Source of the DNA: Alisma plantago-aquatica
Lineage: Eukaryota > Streptophyta > Magnoliopsida > Alismatales > Alismataceae
Assembly: GCA_963693085.1 (NCBI GenBank)
Contig: OY856409.1
Coordinates: forward strand, 297,452,058 to 297,516,057
Direction: 5' to 3'
DNA length: 64,000 bases
In this document: positions 35,161-48,163 of the stretch, piece by piece
Position numbering within the stretch: position 1 is the first letter of the stretch
How the letters are laid out: every line of letters begins with the position of its first letter
Position numbers and translations under genes: made by a program
The notes under the pieces: generated by a model
What the model was told of the DNA's origin: nothing
Seen by the model: the letters and a program-made list of their open reading frames with translations, nothing else
Database searches by the model: none

Positions 35161-38100
35161 ACTATATTGGAAGATAAAGAACCATTTTTTCAAATTATTG
35201 TTGTCAAAACTACACAGTTACGAAGGATACAAAGTGATATGTTCCGGTGGAAGTACAATCATATACTATCATCAATCTCATGAAGAAACATTGGCATGTG
35301 TACACCTCATTCATCAATGGTATAAGCATACAATGCTAGTGGACACGCATAGTGCCAACTACGACTATGTAATGCTCTCAACCCTCAATGCGAAAGAACT
35401 TGGTCCATTGTTTATTAAGTTGTTCACGCGAGTTCTTACATTTGAAAACATCAAGGTGTTGGGGTAAAACCTAGGAATGAAGCAATAACATAAAGGCTTT
35501 TTTTTGTCAATAGTAACATTATATTGTACAACAAAACAAGATCTCCTACAAGGTTTCTCTTAAGAAAATTACAAACACCGCACATTGAGGAGCATGATAA
35601 CACTATATTGTACAACAAAACAAGTGTATTGTCTTCGAGAATTGACAAGTATGCGTGAACTTGAGAGTTTGTATATTCGTACTCAAGCTCTCATCGATAT
35701 CCTTGAAGAGATAATATTGAGGTACATATAATTCAAAGTCATCAACATAACTTGGTGTATGGCTTGAAGAAAGAGAAAGAGGCAGACATATATAACATAT
35801 GGCTTCACGTGACAAATAAAACCAATATCACTAACTCAAGGACAAAAAATGTACTAGTAGTTTTAATATGATAATATGACTTAATCTTTTGATTTTACCT
35901 CAAGAAACATTATTATTTCCGTTGTATAATGAATAATCACCATTTACATGTTAGATGAGTATTTTAAATTAGGGCTCATAGTCTACATCCATAGTATGTA
36001 TGTAGAGATTTTAGTTTTTAGTTTCTGATAAATCCATCCTAAGAGAAACCTCGTAGGACATCCTATAGATCGCATCTCTGTCGAGCAGATCCTAGTGTCG
36101 TAAGGTGTTGTTGGTCCCCAACACCCCTATAGTTGGGTAGGAATGAATGAGAACTAGAATATAGTTACAAAAAGGAGTACATTAAAACATTTTCACAAGC
36201 TTAGCCAAAGGACCATCTAAAATATTGTGATAGATTGGTCATTAGTCATGTATAATGTACCAAAACTATAAGTGTAACATTTCAATAATATATTAACTAC
36301 TAGAATACACACTTATAGATAGTTCATTACCCAACATGAATGGATGAATGGACAAATGATAAGGAGAACTAGCTAGACTAAGATTTATGGTCACAAAGGG
36401 CAACCTGTCAATCTCAAAAATATCTCCATAGAAAAGTCTCCTACATGTATGTTCATGGGTTAGTGAACCAGATATTCTCAACAAAGACATCCTCCCCTAG
36501 GTATTAGAGAATTACAATACCCCAATATAAGAGCATAGACAAAAATCTCACATAAATTGGTATTTAGATTTTAATAAAAATATATTTTGGCAATATAAAT
36601 GAGGAAGGAAGTAAGGTTCTTCAGGAGGAAGGTAAAGTTTCCACAGAGAGAGAGAGAGAGAAGTTCACCACAAAGGTTTTTACAATGAATAATCATAGTG
36701 AGGCAATTCTGATCGTATTACGCTATAAAAATATCAAAATTGTTTGTAATAAAGCTTACAACATAGGAATAAGTAAAAGACCACAAAACCTCTCAAAATA
36801 GCATGTAAGATCATATCATGATATCTAGTGGAATATAAACACATCTCTTAGGAAGAGGCACAAAATCAACTATTTAAAAGAGTAGGGAACAAAACCAAGC
36901 TACTCTCATAGAGGTAAAAACAACTTCTATAATAACCTGGGCACAAAACATGGCTATTAGGCACAAAACATAACTCCAAACACATATAACAAGCGATAGG
37001 CACTTAACCAAGTTGTAAAAGTTATAGTAGTCTAGAATATTGATAATAATGCTTAAATTTGGAGGCAATATATATTAGAATTTATACCATCAAAAAATGG
37101 GAATTTCTAAAATAGGAATGCCAATAGACATCATAAGAGATAAAGGACATGAAAAGAACAAACTTGCAATTACATGAGAAATCAGATATAATGTCTTAAA
37201 AGTATGTGAAAAGGAGGATACTATGATTATTTTTAAATAAAAGACGTACACATTTCTAGGAAAAGGAATAATAGAGATTATTTCCCATACTTAAGACACA
37301 CAAGTGTGCAACATACCCCAAATTGGTGATATCCATGGATCCTTGATCTGACTATATTTACCATCTTACATATGTTAGGTATTGATATGGTTATTTGCAT
37401 ATAATAATCAAACCATAATTACAAAATTTATAAGTACATTGAGATAAACTAAATCAATTGAAAATTATAGTGCACTTCTCTGACTAATATGAGTATGTAA
37501 TTATAATATTTTATCACCATTAATGTAGTACTAAATATGAATGACCAATGAATGAATGTGATTTCTAGCCAAAACTTTGATACTAATGAATGAAATTCCT
37601 TAGTCATGCATCTATACTTAGCATGTGACACTACATGACCACAACCGAACAATTTTGAAAATACATGTTGAATCAATCAATTGGATTTACAAAATGACAT
37701 ATATGACAACACCAAATAAATCAAAGCATGGCATATGATAGCATGTTCAACTAATTGGAATTGGATAAATATATAGAAAGAACTCTTGAATATAAGCGAT
37801 AAACTTGTGATTCGATAGCATGCCCTTGATCTTATTGAGCCAAACCAAACATGTTTCCACCTTTATGAATCCAAGTATTGGTTGTGGAATGGATGAAAAT
37901 TTTAGAACATTGAAGAGTAGCCAATAATCTCTTCATGGAGAACCAGAGGCCAACTAATTAAGCTTTATTTAATGACTAAAGCATCAGGACATCAAAATGA
38001 AGATAAGAAATGAGAAGGTCCAAAAAACCAAAAAGAAATAGGAAAATACAACTTGAGTTTTAGGTCAAAGGGAAAAAATTAGGTTTCTATAATTTAACTT

Positions 38101-39600
38101 TGCTCTAGAGGGCTTGAGCGGCTTTACATCTTAAGGAAGGTACATGGAGGGATTTTAGTTTGTTTTGGCTCCTCAAACAATGACGGAAGTAGAGATATTC
38201 ACATGTTTTTGAAGGAAATAAAGATTCATTGGCAAAGAAATACAAAAAGTTGCACCACAAATGAGGATTTAGGGTATGACCATGGTCTTCATTATCATCC
38301 TAGCTAAAGTAATTGGCCTAAAATGACATGATAAAAAAGAACAAAATTATGGAGGGTGTATCTGAAGGTGGATTTTGTAGATGCATTAAACAATGGAGTG
38401 ATAATAGCCACAAGGAAATTTTCAAATATAGATTGATGAAGTTTTAGAATGGATAAATAAATATGATCTTTTCAGGTGGGTTTACTAAAGTTAATGCTAA
38501 GAACTTACTACTGAAGAAATTATCCATTTACAAAGTCAGGGGAGATTCATGTTATGTATTGTTATAACTAAAAGAGGGATAACAAAGAGAATTAAAAAAG
38601 AAATAGGATACATTTTTTAGATAATATTGAGAAAATGTGAGAAAAAGAAATTGTGCAACAACACATCTTTGACTCAAGTTAGGTGCCAAAAGCACAAGCA
38701 CAAGATCACACTTGGATGACTTTGTAAAACCAACATCGCAAAAATTGATGCATCGCGGAACAGAGCATGGTCGGTGTCACTAAAGGGTATAAGGTTGATG
38801 GCTAAGGAGCTCCTTGTATTCCCCCTTCCACCCTACTTCCTATTTGACTCCATCACCCTTTGGGCAATGGAGTTGCTATTCACCAACATCCTACCGCCTC
38901 TCTATAGTGGTTGGTTTTGATCCATATGTGGATAAAGGGGGGTTTCTATCCTTATGTCTGTATCAAGAGGACACAAAACACCTCTCAGCCTCCCTACTTT
39001 CCATGATGGTGGGGGTTTACACTGCAAGGTCCCAGATCTACTTGATCTGAGAACTTCTTCAAAGATAGTCTCTTGTGTCAAGTAAGGGTACCTTTGTTTG
39101 TTGTCTAGTGGTGTCCTCATCATCGCACTCCTGCCCTTGCTATTTTTCAATCTTTGCCTCAGGGGTGGTGTCTGTCAATTTGCCCCTCTAGCCTATCTGC
39201 ATGCCATCTAGCTCTCACTATAGTTTGGATGCATGTCAATAGTAGGCATCGAGGTCAATAACTACCTTTGAATGAAGGTTGATATCCTCTAATGAGCTTA
39301 GATCGATACATGCTAGGGCATGATGTTCATACCCACTGGCTTCCGTATGTCAATGGTCCTTTTTTGGAAATGTTAAATATATATAATATTGCTTGTTACA
39401 CAGTCATAGACTCTTTGTCATGCTATCCAACTAATGCGATTCAGGGTGACAATATCCTAGTGCTGACCAAACAAGGTAGGCACCTTGACATCCTAATTCC
39501 TACCTTTGTGACCAACATCTCATGGTGTTGATACTTCAGAACTGATTAGATAAGGTAGGCATCCTAACACTGAGGGTCTCCCTTACTAAATCATAGTTGG
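35161..39600. other. No gene seen; AT-rich DNA with (AG)n microsatellite
   Basis: No coding region is supported. There is an (AG)8 run at 36645-36660. A segment at 35500-35640 repeats 'actatattgtacaacaaaac' about 90 bp apart, a small local duplication. Confidence 0.35.
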
Positions 39601-41284
39601 CATGTGATCTACTTCTATGGAGGTATGGGGAAAAAAGGTGGGTGTACAATGTTGGTCCTGTCATTGGAGGTCATAAGAGCCAAAGATGACACCCAAACCT
39701 CTAGATCTAGAGACGTAGTGATGGCCTAATGATGACAAATGAGGTTGGGCATTTTGTGGATCTGTTGTATACAAGGTGGCTCACCATCTTTTCAATGCTG
39801 AAGATAGGAAGATTTTTGTTACCATAGTGAATAAACCTATATTATGGATGAAGCATCGAAATACCAAGACTTTTCACAAGAGGTGCTTAGGTTGGGATCG
39901 TTTGGCAAAAGATGAGTAGAAGAATGTGAGTTACCAAGGATGAGGTTGACTGGTCATTTTGTTTTCCCAAAGGATGTATGATTTTGTTTCTTAGGCATGG
40001 ATACTGAATATGGTAGTGTCACTTCCCCAAGGTTTTCTAGAAGTGTTGAACAATGGGGCATTTGGTGGTGTGTTGCATGGCTATAAGCAACAGAGATCCT
40101 CTGCTCATCCATGATCACTACCGTACCTACCCCTTCCTTCCCCACAGTTGGGAACACCACTTGTTATCCGCTTTGTCCCTAAGACAATATGTGCTAGGCT
40201 AGAGGATGGTGTTACTAGTAGATACGGGAAGCCTGAAGCCATGGTGTGATCTATCTAGGAGGATTTTGGTTTTAAAATGCTTGCTATAAAGAAGTCAAGG
40301 ACTTCCTCATATATCGATGGTTACAAGTGACACACCTTGTGAGAATGGCTGACCAGAGGGCAGTGCTCAACTTTTCCCACCAGACGTACAAGGAGTTGGC
40401 TCTGAAGGACGTCAAGATTTATTTCAAGGATAGTTAGATGGAAGTGCAAGCAATGAAGGGGATGGGCCTATGAAAGATAAGGGAGCAAGCCTTGTTCTAG
40501 CTGTAGGATATACCTCTGACATGCAGAGACGATAGATACATCAAGAAGATTATCCTATATTTTGGGGACATGTGTGGCATATCGAGACGGGGAAGGGTTG
40601 AGGATGATCAAGCAGGCTTGCTTGTATGGATTGAAGCTTTCAATGATGACATTCCTCAAATTTTGGGAGTTATGATTGGGGACCAGAGATTCTACATCAA
40701 ACTCATGAAGATTCCCCTCTATGATACAGAGGAGGATAGGTTTACCATGTTCCTAGTGGCCCGAGATTCGCCTTGACTTTTTTGATTTGGCACTTCCACA
40801 TGGAGAATGTCACTCAACCTTCAGTAGAGATTCATGTCTACCTTAACTGAAAATGATGAAAGGTCTGAGAAGGTTATTCCACCTTAGTGTAGGCATTCTC
40901 CAACTCTAGTCTCTCAGAAACTGACAAGATGATCCGTACTGATGACAAAGGTTGAAATTGGATCCTATGTACCCAGAAACTAGCATATTTCCTTGATCCT
41001 AAGATACCTATAGCATCCCTGCTATGATAGTCACATAGGTTTAGTAGCAGAGGGAAGAATGTAGATTCTATGAGGAGGAAGCGGAAGGAGAACTATGATA
41101 TAAGGGAGTGATCTCCTTCCCTATCACTTTGGCCCAATGAAGATGCCAAGATTGAAGGGGAGACTTGCTTCTCCATTGACCCATGGTTAGATGAAGGGGA
41201 CTGAATGCAGAGGACGCCCAGAGGGAGGGAGAGGGAGGGTAGAAGGTGAATAATGGAGGACTCCCATATGGATGATGGTTTCTA
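39601..41284 (+). other. Possible ORF1 region of the LINE at 41285, unresolved
   Basis: GC content rises here, and open segments such as 40570-40776 (ISRRGRVEDDQAGLLVWIEAF) look like decayed coding sequence on the same strand as the LINE ORF2 that follows. I could not match them confidently to a LINE ORF1 core or a zinc knuckle, so the assignment rests on position only. It could be another gene fragment. Confidence 0.25.
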
Positions 41285-43202
41285 TGGTTATGGTGCAATT
41301 TCTCTTCTGGAATGTCAAAGACATAGGTAATAGGGAAACGAGAAGGGTGTTGGGTCACTTATGTCAATAGCATAGGCCCATCTTGGTGACTTTGATGGAG
41401 GAGATGATACATATGGATTTTGCAAATAAACTCCTTAACATTGTGAGCCTAAATATGTCATGCTTGAACCAGATGGAGGAAGGGAAGATATGGATCTATA
41501 CAGCTGTCACATCAGGTGGTGAGCAGCCATAGGTAGTCTGTGACCGTTGCCATGAAGGACCTCATGGGAGATGATTTCTTTGTCATGGTTATTTATGCAG
41601 TCTATTACACGATGGAGAGAAATAGTTTTGGAATAACCTGCAAGATGATTCCTCTAACATTGGGGATCACCCCTGGATGATAGCATGCAATTTCTATGTT
41701 GTCAGGAAGCCTACAGAGTTGTATGGGATACTTACCTCAATTTTTTTAGGCATAAATGTTTTCAACCAGTGGATTCATACCATGGGTGTGAAGGATATTC
41801 CACTAAGTGGGAGTGTATTCACTTGTGTTGATAAATAGAAGATATTTCCTTCAGAGTGGGAGAGGCTAGACATTGGTTTCATCAACCATATTAGGGAGAC
41901 AACCATCCGCTATTTCTATGAAGCACCTTAAGAGGCTTAGGTTATAGAACCACTACCCTTGTTTTGTTGAGATATTACCCTCTATTATGCCCAATACCCC
42001 CTCCCATTTATTTTTCCTTTTGATGTGGCTCAAACATAGGACTTCCTTAAAGCCATCAAGAGAGTATGGACTATGGAGGGTTGGGGGGACCCCTTGTTTC
42101 ATTTCTTTGCCAAGTCACAGAAACTCAAGAGGGTAATCAAACACTAGAACAAGGAGACCTTTAGGAATATATTATGAAAAAGTGCAATATTGACAATGTG
42201 ATGAAGAGCCTGCAAGAGAATTTTGACACTTACCCAATGCACCTAAATGATCGACTTCTTGAAGCTGAAAGAGAGCTGGACAAAGTGGTTAATCTTGAAG
42301 AGGAACTATGGAAGGAGAAATATCACATTAGATGGATACATGATGATGACCATAACACTAGATTCTACCACACTATGGAGAATAGTAGAAGGACATGTAG
42401 GGCTAAGAAGATTCAACTCCAGGATGGCTCATTTATTGACAATTGAGAGGAGATGATATCAGAAGCTAGACAAAACTATGGATAATTCTTCAGCATGGAG
42501 GGAGTCGATGACCCTAAGCGTGCCTCCTCCTTTTTATCCTCCATCCCACATATCCTCACTATTAAGGATAATATGGAGATCACTTCTCTTCCATAGGAAG
42601 AGGAGATCACTTTGATCTTATATAAAATAGACTATGCAAGTGCCCCGGGTCTAGATTGGCTTACCTCTAGCTTATTCCTTGTAGCTTGGGGGATTGTGAA
42701 AATGGATGTTGTTGAAATGACATTTACTCTCATACAAGCCCTACCATAGATAGGTGAAGTGTAGTAGACTATGCCTCATCCCAAATGTGGACATCCTATT
42801 AGTCTTAGAGTGGGACTTAAGACCCATATCCATTGACATTGTGATTATGTGGGCCCTAACGTGCATCCACAACAATTTCCTTGCCAATTTTCTACCGTGC
42901 TTAATCTCGAAGGAACAAGTCACGTCGTCCATGGGAGGAACATTATTGATCATACTTATAAGGAGCTCTTTGATGACGTGGAGGTAGAGACCCTTGATGA
43001 GAGGATAATTATCAAGATGGACATGAGGAAAGCCTATGATCTCATGGATTGTAAATTTTTGTGACTTTTTTGCAACATTTTGGAGCCTTGAAGGATCTTG
43101 AGGACCTTCTTCAGCCTTCTTTGAAGGCTCTTGGACCTCCTTTATTTTGAGTGGATTCCATATGGGCTTCTTTCCTATGAAGAGGGACTGAAGCAAGGGA
43201 AT
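41285..43202 (+). pseudogene. LINE ORF2 remnant (endonuclease to RT motif B), cut by an LTR element
   Basis: Conceptual translation shows an L1 endonuclease start (FWNVKDIGNRETRRVLGHL, about 41291) and a decayed GDFN block near 41680-41700. The linker follows (42174-42446: LEEELWKEKYHIRWIHDDD, then TRFYHT), then the RT pieces APGLDWLTS, RPISI, KMDMRKAYDLMD (motif A, about 43012) and PYGLLSYEEGLKQGN, the start of motif B. Coding text stops exactly at 43202, where TGTAAGG of an LTR begins. Many stops are present. The RT catalytic block and everything 3' of it are not found elsewhere in the window. Confidence 0.8.
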
Positions 43203-46200
43203 TGTAAGGAATGAGACCTGAAAGGAAATCCATTCACTCACTGAATCAAATAAAAAGGAACATCACATATACCAAATACAACTATATTTTCTTTTTCCCA
43301 CAGGAGGGATGATAATCAATTTATTCACTATGTATGTATCAAGATACTAAAACTAACAACGGAATACAAAATGTCTAATTATCACAAAGCTTGATATTAT
43401 CACTATCCTTCACCAGCTAGGGTGATACATATGAAAACTAAACTACTCATAGGATCAAGAGAGGGTCATCTAACCACCTCAAGAAAGTCTCCTAAGAGGT
43501 TCAACTTGATGATGTCCTAGTCCAACTTGGATAACTTATCCTTGACCTACACCTAGGATTGGAAGCGTACCCCAGTAAGAGGAGAAAGAGTAGATACATC
43601 AACATAAATATTAGTATGAGCATATTAAATTGGGATTGACTAATATAAGGAATAAAGGATGTCAACTAAACAAGGCTTCCAATAGAAAAGTAAAGGACTA
43701 CCCAACTGGGAATAAAAGAATATGAATTTTAAAAGACAATAAACAAGAGGAATACTTGCCATTAAACCAACATAAAAGTTGTGTCACACAAGAACATATA
43801 AATTTTCACAATAACAACAACATGCATGCATGTGAGATAAACATATCACTAAAATAATATAAATAACTATGGAGGACAAGTCTCACAACCTTTAAACCTG
43901 TTATAATATGAAGTACTTCTAAACTCCACAGTATATAAAAAGTGGGCATGCAACCCAGGTGTAGGGCACACAACCTTCATCCCAAAAATATAACATGGTC
44001 ACACAACCCAAAAACCAAAGAAATTACACTACTCCATGGCTACTGAATCACATAACATGCATAATGTAGAGGCAAGCATAAAGTGTAGTCTTTTATAGAA
44101 TAATTGAAGTTGCCATCAGAAAAATGGACAATATAATCATCCACCACAAAAGTGGGAAAGATTAAGATTCCATCTCACAATAAGGAAGAACAAGGTTTAA
44201 AGTTCACAAATAGAGTTTTCTCAAGAAGAAAAGTATAATTTAAAAGTCCAACATAGATTAGGAGTTCAAAGTTACTAAGATTAGACCCAAATAGGTCATC
44301 AAGACAAGAAAGAGAAATTTCAACAATAAGATACCTCAAAGAGGCCCAAGAGAGAGACAAAGAAAGTAATCTCTCAATATGACTCAGGGAATGCAACATA
44401 TATTAGAAGTTGATAAAATTAGGTTAATTTCGTAATATATAATAATAGAGATGCAATAATACCTCAAGGATTTTGTCAAATATCTAAAGTTCAAACTCTA
44501 ATCCCAAGTCAGGGTTCTGGTCCAGCTAAGAAGATTTATATATATAAACAATTAATTAGTACATGTATTTATAAACCCTAGATTACTATTCTTATTATGA
44601 TTGGATTTAGGTTATAAAACATTTCTATTTATATAAAGGATAATTTTCTAAATCCAACGAGTATTTTTTTGAAATTTTGGATAAGCACAAAATTCATTAT
44701 GAATTTTGGAAATTATGACAAAATTCAGATAATTGAAAAAGACCACATAGGCAAAACAAAATTCAGGAGTGATATTGGGCTTAATGAGGTGGCCCAATCC
44801 TCATCTGCCATCTCACCTCATCAGTGACCAGCAAGGCATGGATTCAAGGAAACAAGACAAATAGGAAAAGACTACAATGCCCCTAGCAAGAAAAAGAATG
44901 AGAACAACACAACTAGGGGTGAGAATGTAACTGCACAATAGTCTTCTTCCCCAGATGCAGACGACACCATGATGGATCTAGAGAACCCACAACTAAGCAA
45001 ATTGGGCAAACTCTTTGTGGCCGATCTCACATGACAAAAACATGCCATTTGTGAAGAAAAAGGACCAAAGAAACTCACCATGAAGAGAATTGAGTCGAGG
45101 TGAATCTGAAAGCCAAGGTGAGTCACCGCAAGCATGGAACAAGAACTTCAGTCGTTGATGGGTGAAACAGTAGTGTGTGTAGCAATTGAGGCTAGAGGAG
45201 AAGAACTCTCAATGTGGCAGAACCAAATTGAGGGTCTACTATTTATAGGGTTGGGGACAAGAGTAAGAACATCAATGACTTGGGAAAACTTGAACACCAA
45301 ATTTGGGCATATCTAGAATACAAAAAATAGGCTTTGAGTTAGGCATGTTTACATGCAGAATTGAGAGAGGAACTTGTAGGTGAAGAAATCTCACAAAACA
45401 ATCGAGTAATGAGGGAGAAATTCCAATTTGATGTTGTTGTTATCTACCCAACTACTTGCCTTATTAGCGCAAAGTAGGTGACAAACTTCGTCTGTCAGAT
45501 CATGATTAAATGGTAAGGAGAGTCGCATGCATTGTCTATAGTGGCATGTGACAAAGATCAAATATCAGAACTGTATCCAAATCAGAATTCAATCAAAGTG
45601 AGATTAATAGATTATGTTCTTTTTTCCCAATAAAATGGAGGGTTCAAACATCATCCAATTAGTATGAAATTTTATTTCTAGACTAGTTATGACATGTAGA
45701 TTGAAATTTTGACATTAATTTTCAATTTTAAAGATATTTCATATTTTATTTAATTATTTCAGATTATATCATATATTCTTTTTCCTTTAAGAATTTGAGG
45801 CATCTAGAAACATCCAAAAGATGAGAAACTTGGCCTACAAGCCAACTTAACAATGAGGAAAATGATTTTACAATTAATTTTCCTTTTTGGGTTTGCTTCA
45901 CATTTTATTTAATTTTTTGGGCTTTAATACACATCTCTCTCCTAAACTACACTATAATTGACAAGTTTGTCCAAATAATGTGGAAAATTACATATAAACT
46001 AGTTTTGGTACATAGATTTCAAATTTGGGATTTATTTCCACTTTTGCAGATTTTAATAATTTATTTCATATTTTTGTCTCTTGTTCTTATGTTCTTTTCA
46101 AAATAGAATTAAGATAGTTATTATTATGCAAATAATGTGAAACTTGGAACCCAAGGCAATTGGGGCCTAAGGAACGTGAATTCTACCTTAGTTTTGGTTT

Positions 46201-46680
46201 TGAGATACTCTTTTATGAGTTAGGGTTCAATTAGGAATTTTGGCTTATTATCATTATATTTGTTAAATTAGTATATATTTATTATCAACACTCACATAAT
46301 TGAGTCCTATTAAATTCATATTGTCACATAAAGACTTATATATTATTATTATGCATGAAATCCACCTTTACTCAATTGACATATTTAATCCATTAATTCA
46401 AACTCTAGTTAAATTATATGAAAATATTAATATCTAGGGGCATGAAATTACCCATAGTTACTTCAAAGCATATTGTCCATTTTTATTTAGTCATCATGCT
46501 ATTAGAGAAAATATATGTAGCTTATTTAATGATTTTATTTACATTTTGGAACATAATTTAAGTTATTATATGAATGTGTTTTAAATGTTTATCCTTGTTT
46601 GGTCAGATCTAGGAAACCGGTCTCACCAACATACTAATTATTGAATAGGGTATAATTTTCGGTTCCAGTTCATTACAACA
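43203..46680 (-). repeat. Left (3') LTR, complete, 3478 bp
   Basis: On the plus strand it begins TGTAAGGAATGAGACC and ends CATTACAACA, giving TG...CA boundaries in both orientations. It aligns over nearly all of the right copy. In the first 60 bases there are about ten differences, so insertion is old. There is no coding content. Confidence 0.85.
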
Positions 46681-46697
46681 CTGCACCCCTTAAAAGG
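46681..46697 (-). other. Polypurine tract region
   Basis: The minus strand reads CCTTTTAAGGGGTGCAG immediately before the LTR start TGTTGTAATG, in the right position for plus-strand priming of a minus-oriented element. Confidence 0.55.
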
Positions 46698-46799
46698 ATT
46701 TTGTCCTTTAAATCTAACCATTCAAACATTATCAATCACCTATACCCCATCCTTTTAAAAGGTTTTACCTAACAAGCCAAACAACCCTATATGTACTAA

Positions 46800-48039
46800 G
46801 AAGATTGGCTAGGTGCCAAATCGCTCAGAGAAGGTATCATGCAATATGGAAGCATATCCTAAAATTCTAACTAAGATAATAAGGGTTACCTTCAACATAA
46901 TCTTCTTTGATAACTTCTTGGCCATCCAAAGAAAAAACTCTTCCAGCTCATCTTTCAACAGGTCATCTTCCATTATCATTGTCATTATCTCGAGGAGGTG
47001 CACGAGTTTGTTGGTGTTGAGCTGGTGCACATCCTTCTTGAAGCTGGGGGCATCTACATTGGATATGTCTAGGCCCATTCCAATGATGACATGTTATTGG
47101 AGAATCAGGTCAAGGCCTTTCTTGATTTCCAACATGAGAACACTTCCCAGGAGGATGATAATTATTACACTTAGCACACCTATGCCTCTTCTTATCATCA
47201 CTTGAGAACTTCCTCTTCTTGTCATGTTCCTTAAGTTGATATCCTGGACAAGACTCAATAGCTTAAGTTTTGTCAATCATCTATTAAAACATGAGAGGAA
47301 ACTGAGGGACTAGAGCATGACCCACATGATAATTGAGTCCTTGCAAGAACATATTGTACCTATTTTACTCAACCCCAAAGCATAATGCTCGAGCAATAGG
47401 AATTTTTGCACATATGTAGAAAGAGACAGGGAACCTTGTTTTAGACTGTAGAATTGTACTTCCTTCTTCTTTAGGGCAGCAATGCAAATGTACTTTCTTC
47501 GGACTAGTACCAAGAATTATTCCCAGGTCAAAGTAGAGATGTCAGGAGTCTGAGTTATTCAATTCCACCGGACACGTGTTGATCCATCCAAGACATAGAA
47601 TCAAATCTGGCCTTCTGGTGCAGAGGGCATGCCAACCATCAAAAGTTTGTTCAATGGATAAAGCCTAGTCATCTACCTCATCTACCATCTCCAGTTCTCC
47701 TTCACCCTTGAAGTAGGGTGGTTGCATCTTTATGAAGTCAGTTACAGAGTACTTCTTCATCTTATCAGCCACATGAGGGGTGTTTAGCTTTCCTACCATA
47801 GTTGTGGTGAGGAATTGCTACAACAAGGCTAACTCTTATTCAGGAGAGATGATTGTACTCATGTTAGCAATTGTAGCTGTCGGGGTATCTTGACCCACTA
47901 AAGGTTAGCTTCCTATAGGAGGGGTAACCTAAGACACCAACGGGGTAAAGGGAGGGTCCATCCTTGGCATCCCATACTTAGGATTCTGGGGTGTCTCCAA
48001 ACCATCTAGGTTATCAATAGATGACTTATCTCCAGCCAT
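46800..48039 (-). pseudogene. Ty3/gypsy-type gag remnant with zinc knuckle
   Basis: A plausible start is ATG at 48039-48037 (MAGDKSSIDNLDG). Further on, across frame changes, come YSVTDFIKMQPPYFKGEGE, then RRKYICIAALKKKEVQFYSL and KQGSLSLSTYVQKFLLLEHY. This is the conserved gag motif order (PP.F.G ... KY.P...R..K..EF..L.QG..SV..Y...F). A zinc knuckle, CAKCNNYHPPGKC (Cys-x2-Cys-x3-His-x4-Cys), is encoded at about 47143-47179. At least three frame changes and several stops break it. It would form capsid and bind RNA. Nothing of pol follows before the polypurine tract. Confidence 0.75.
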
Positions 48040-48147
48040 AAGGATATGCCTCCACAATGTAAGGGTACTAGGTATAAGCAACCTATAATAAATGTAAACA
48101 TCCTAAGCAAGATAAGATTTGAAATATTTATATAACTGACTTCTAAT

Positions 48148-48160
48148 GGCTTTGATACGA
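48148..48160 (-). other. Primer-binding site (initiator tRNA-Met type)
   Basis: The minus strand gives TCGTATCAAAGCC three bases after the LTR end (..CCTTACA), differing at two of 12 positions from the canonical TGGTATCAGAGC. This sets the orientation of the element as minus. Confidence 0.6.
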
Positions 48161-48163
48161 TAC

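Noticed and set aside
42741..43241. 166-codon minus-strand frame crossing the LINE/LTR junction
   Set aside because: It is antisense to readable LINE RT text and spans an insertion boundary, so it cannot be an ancestral gene.
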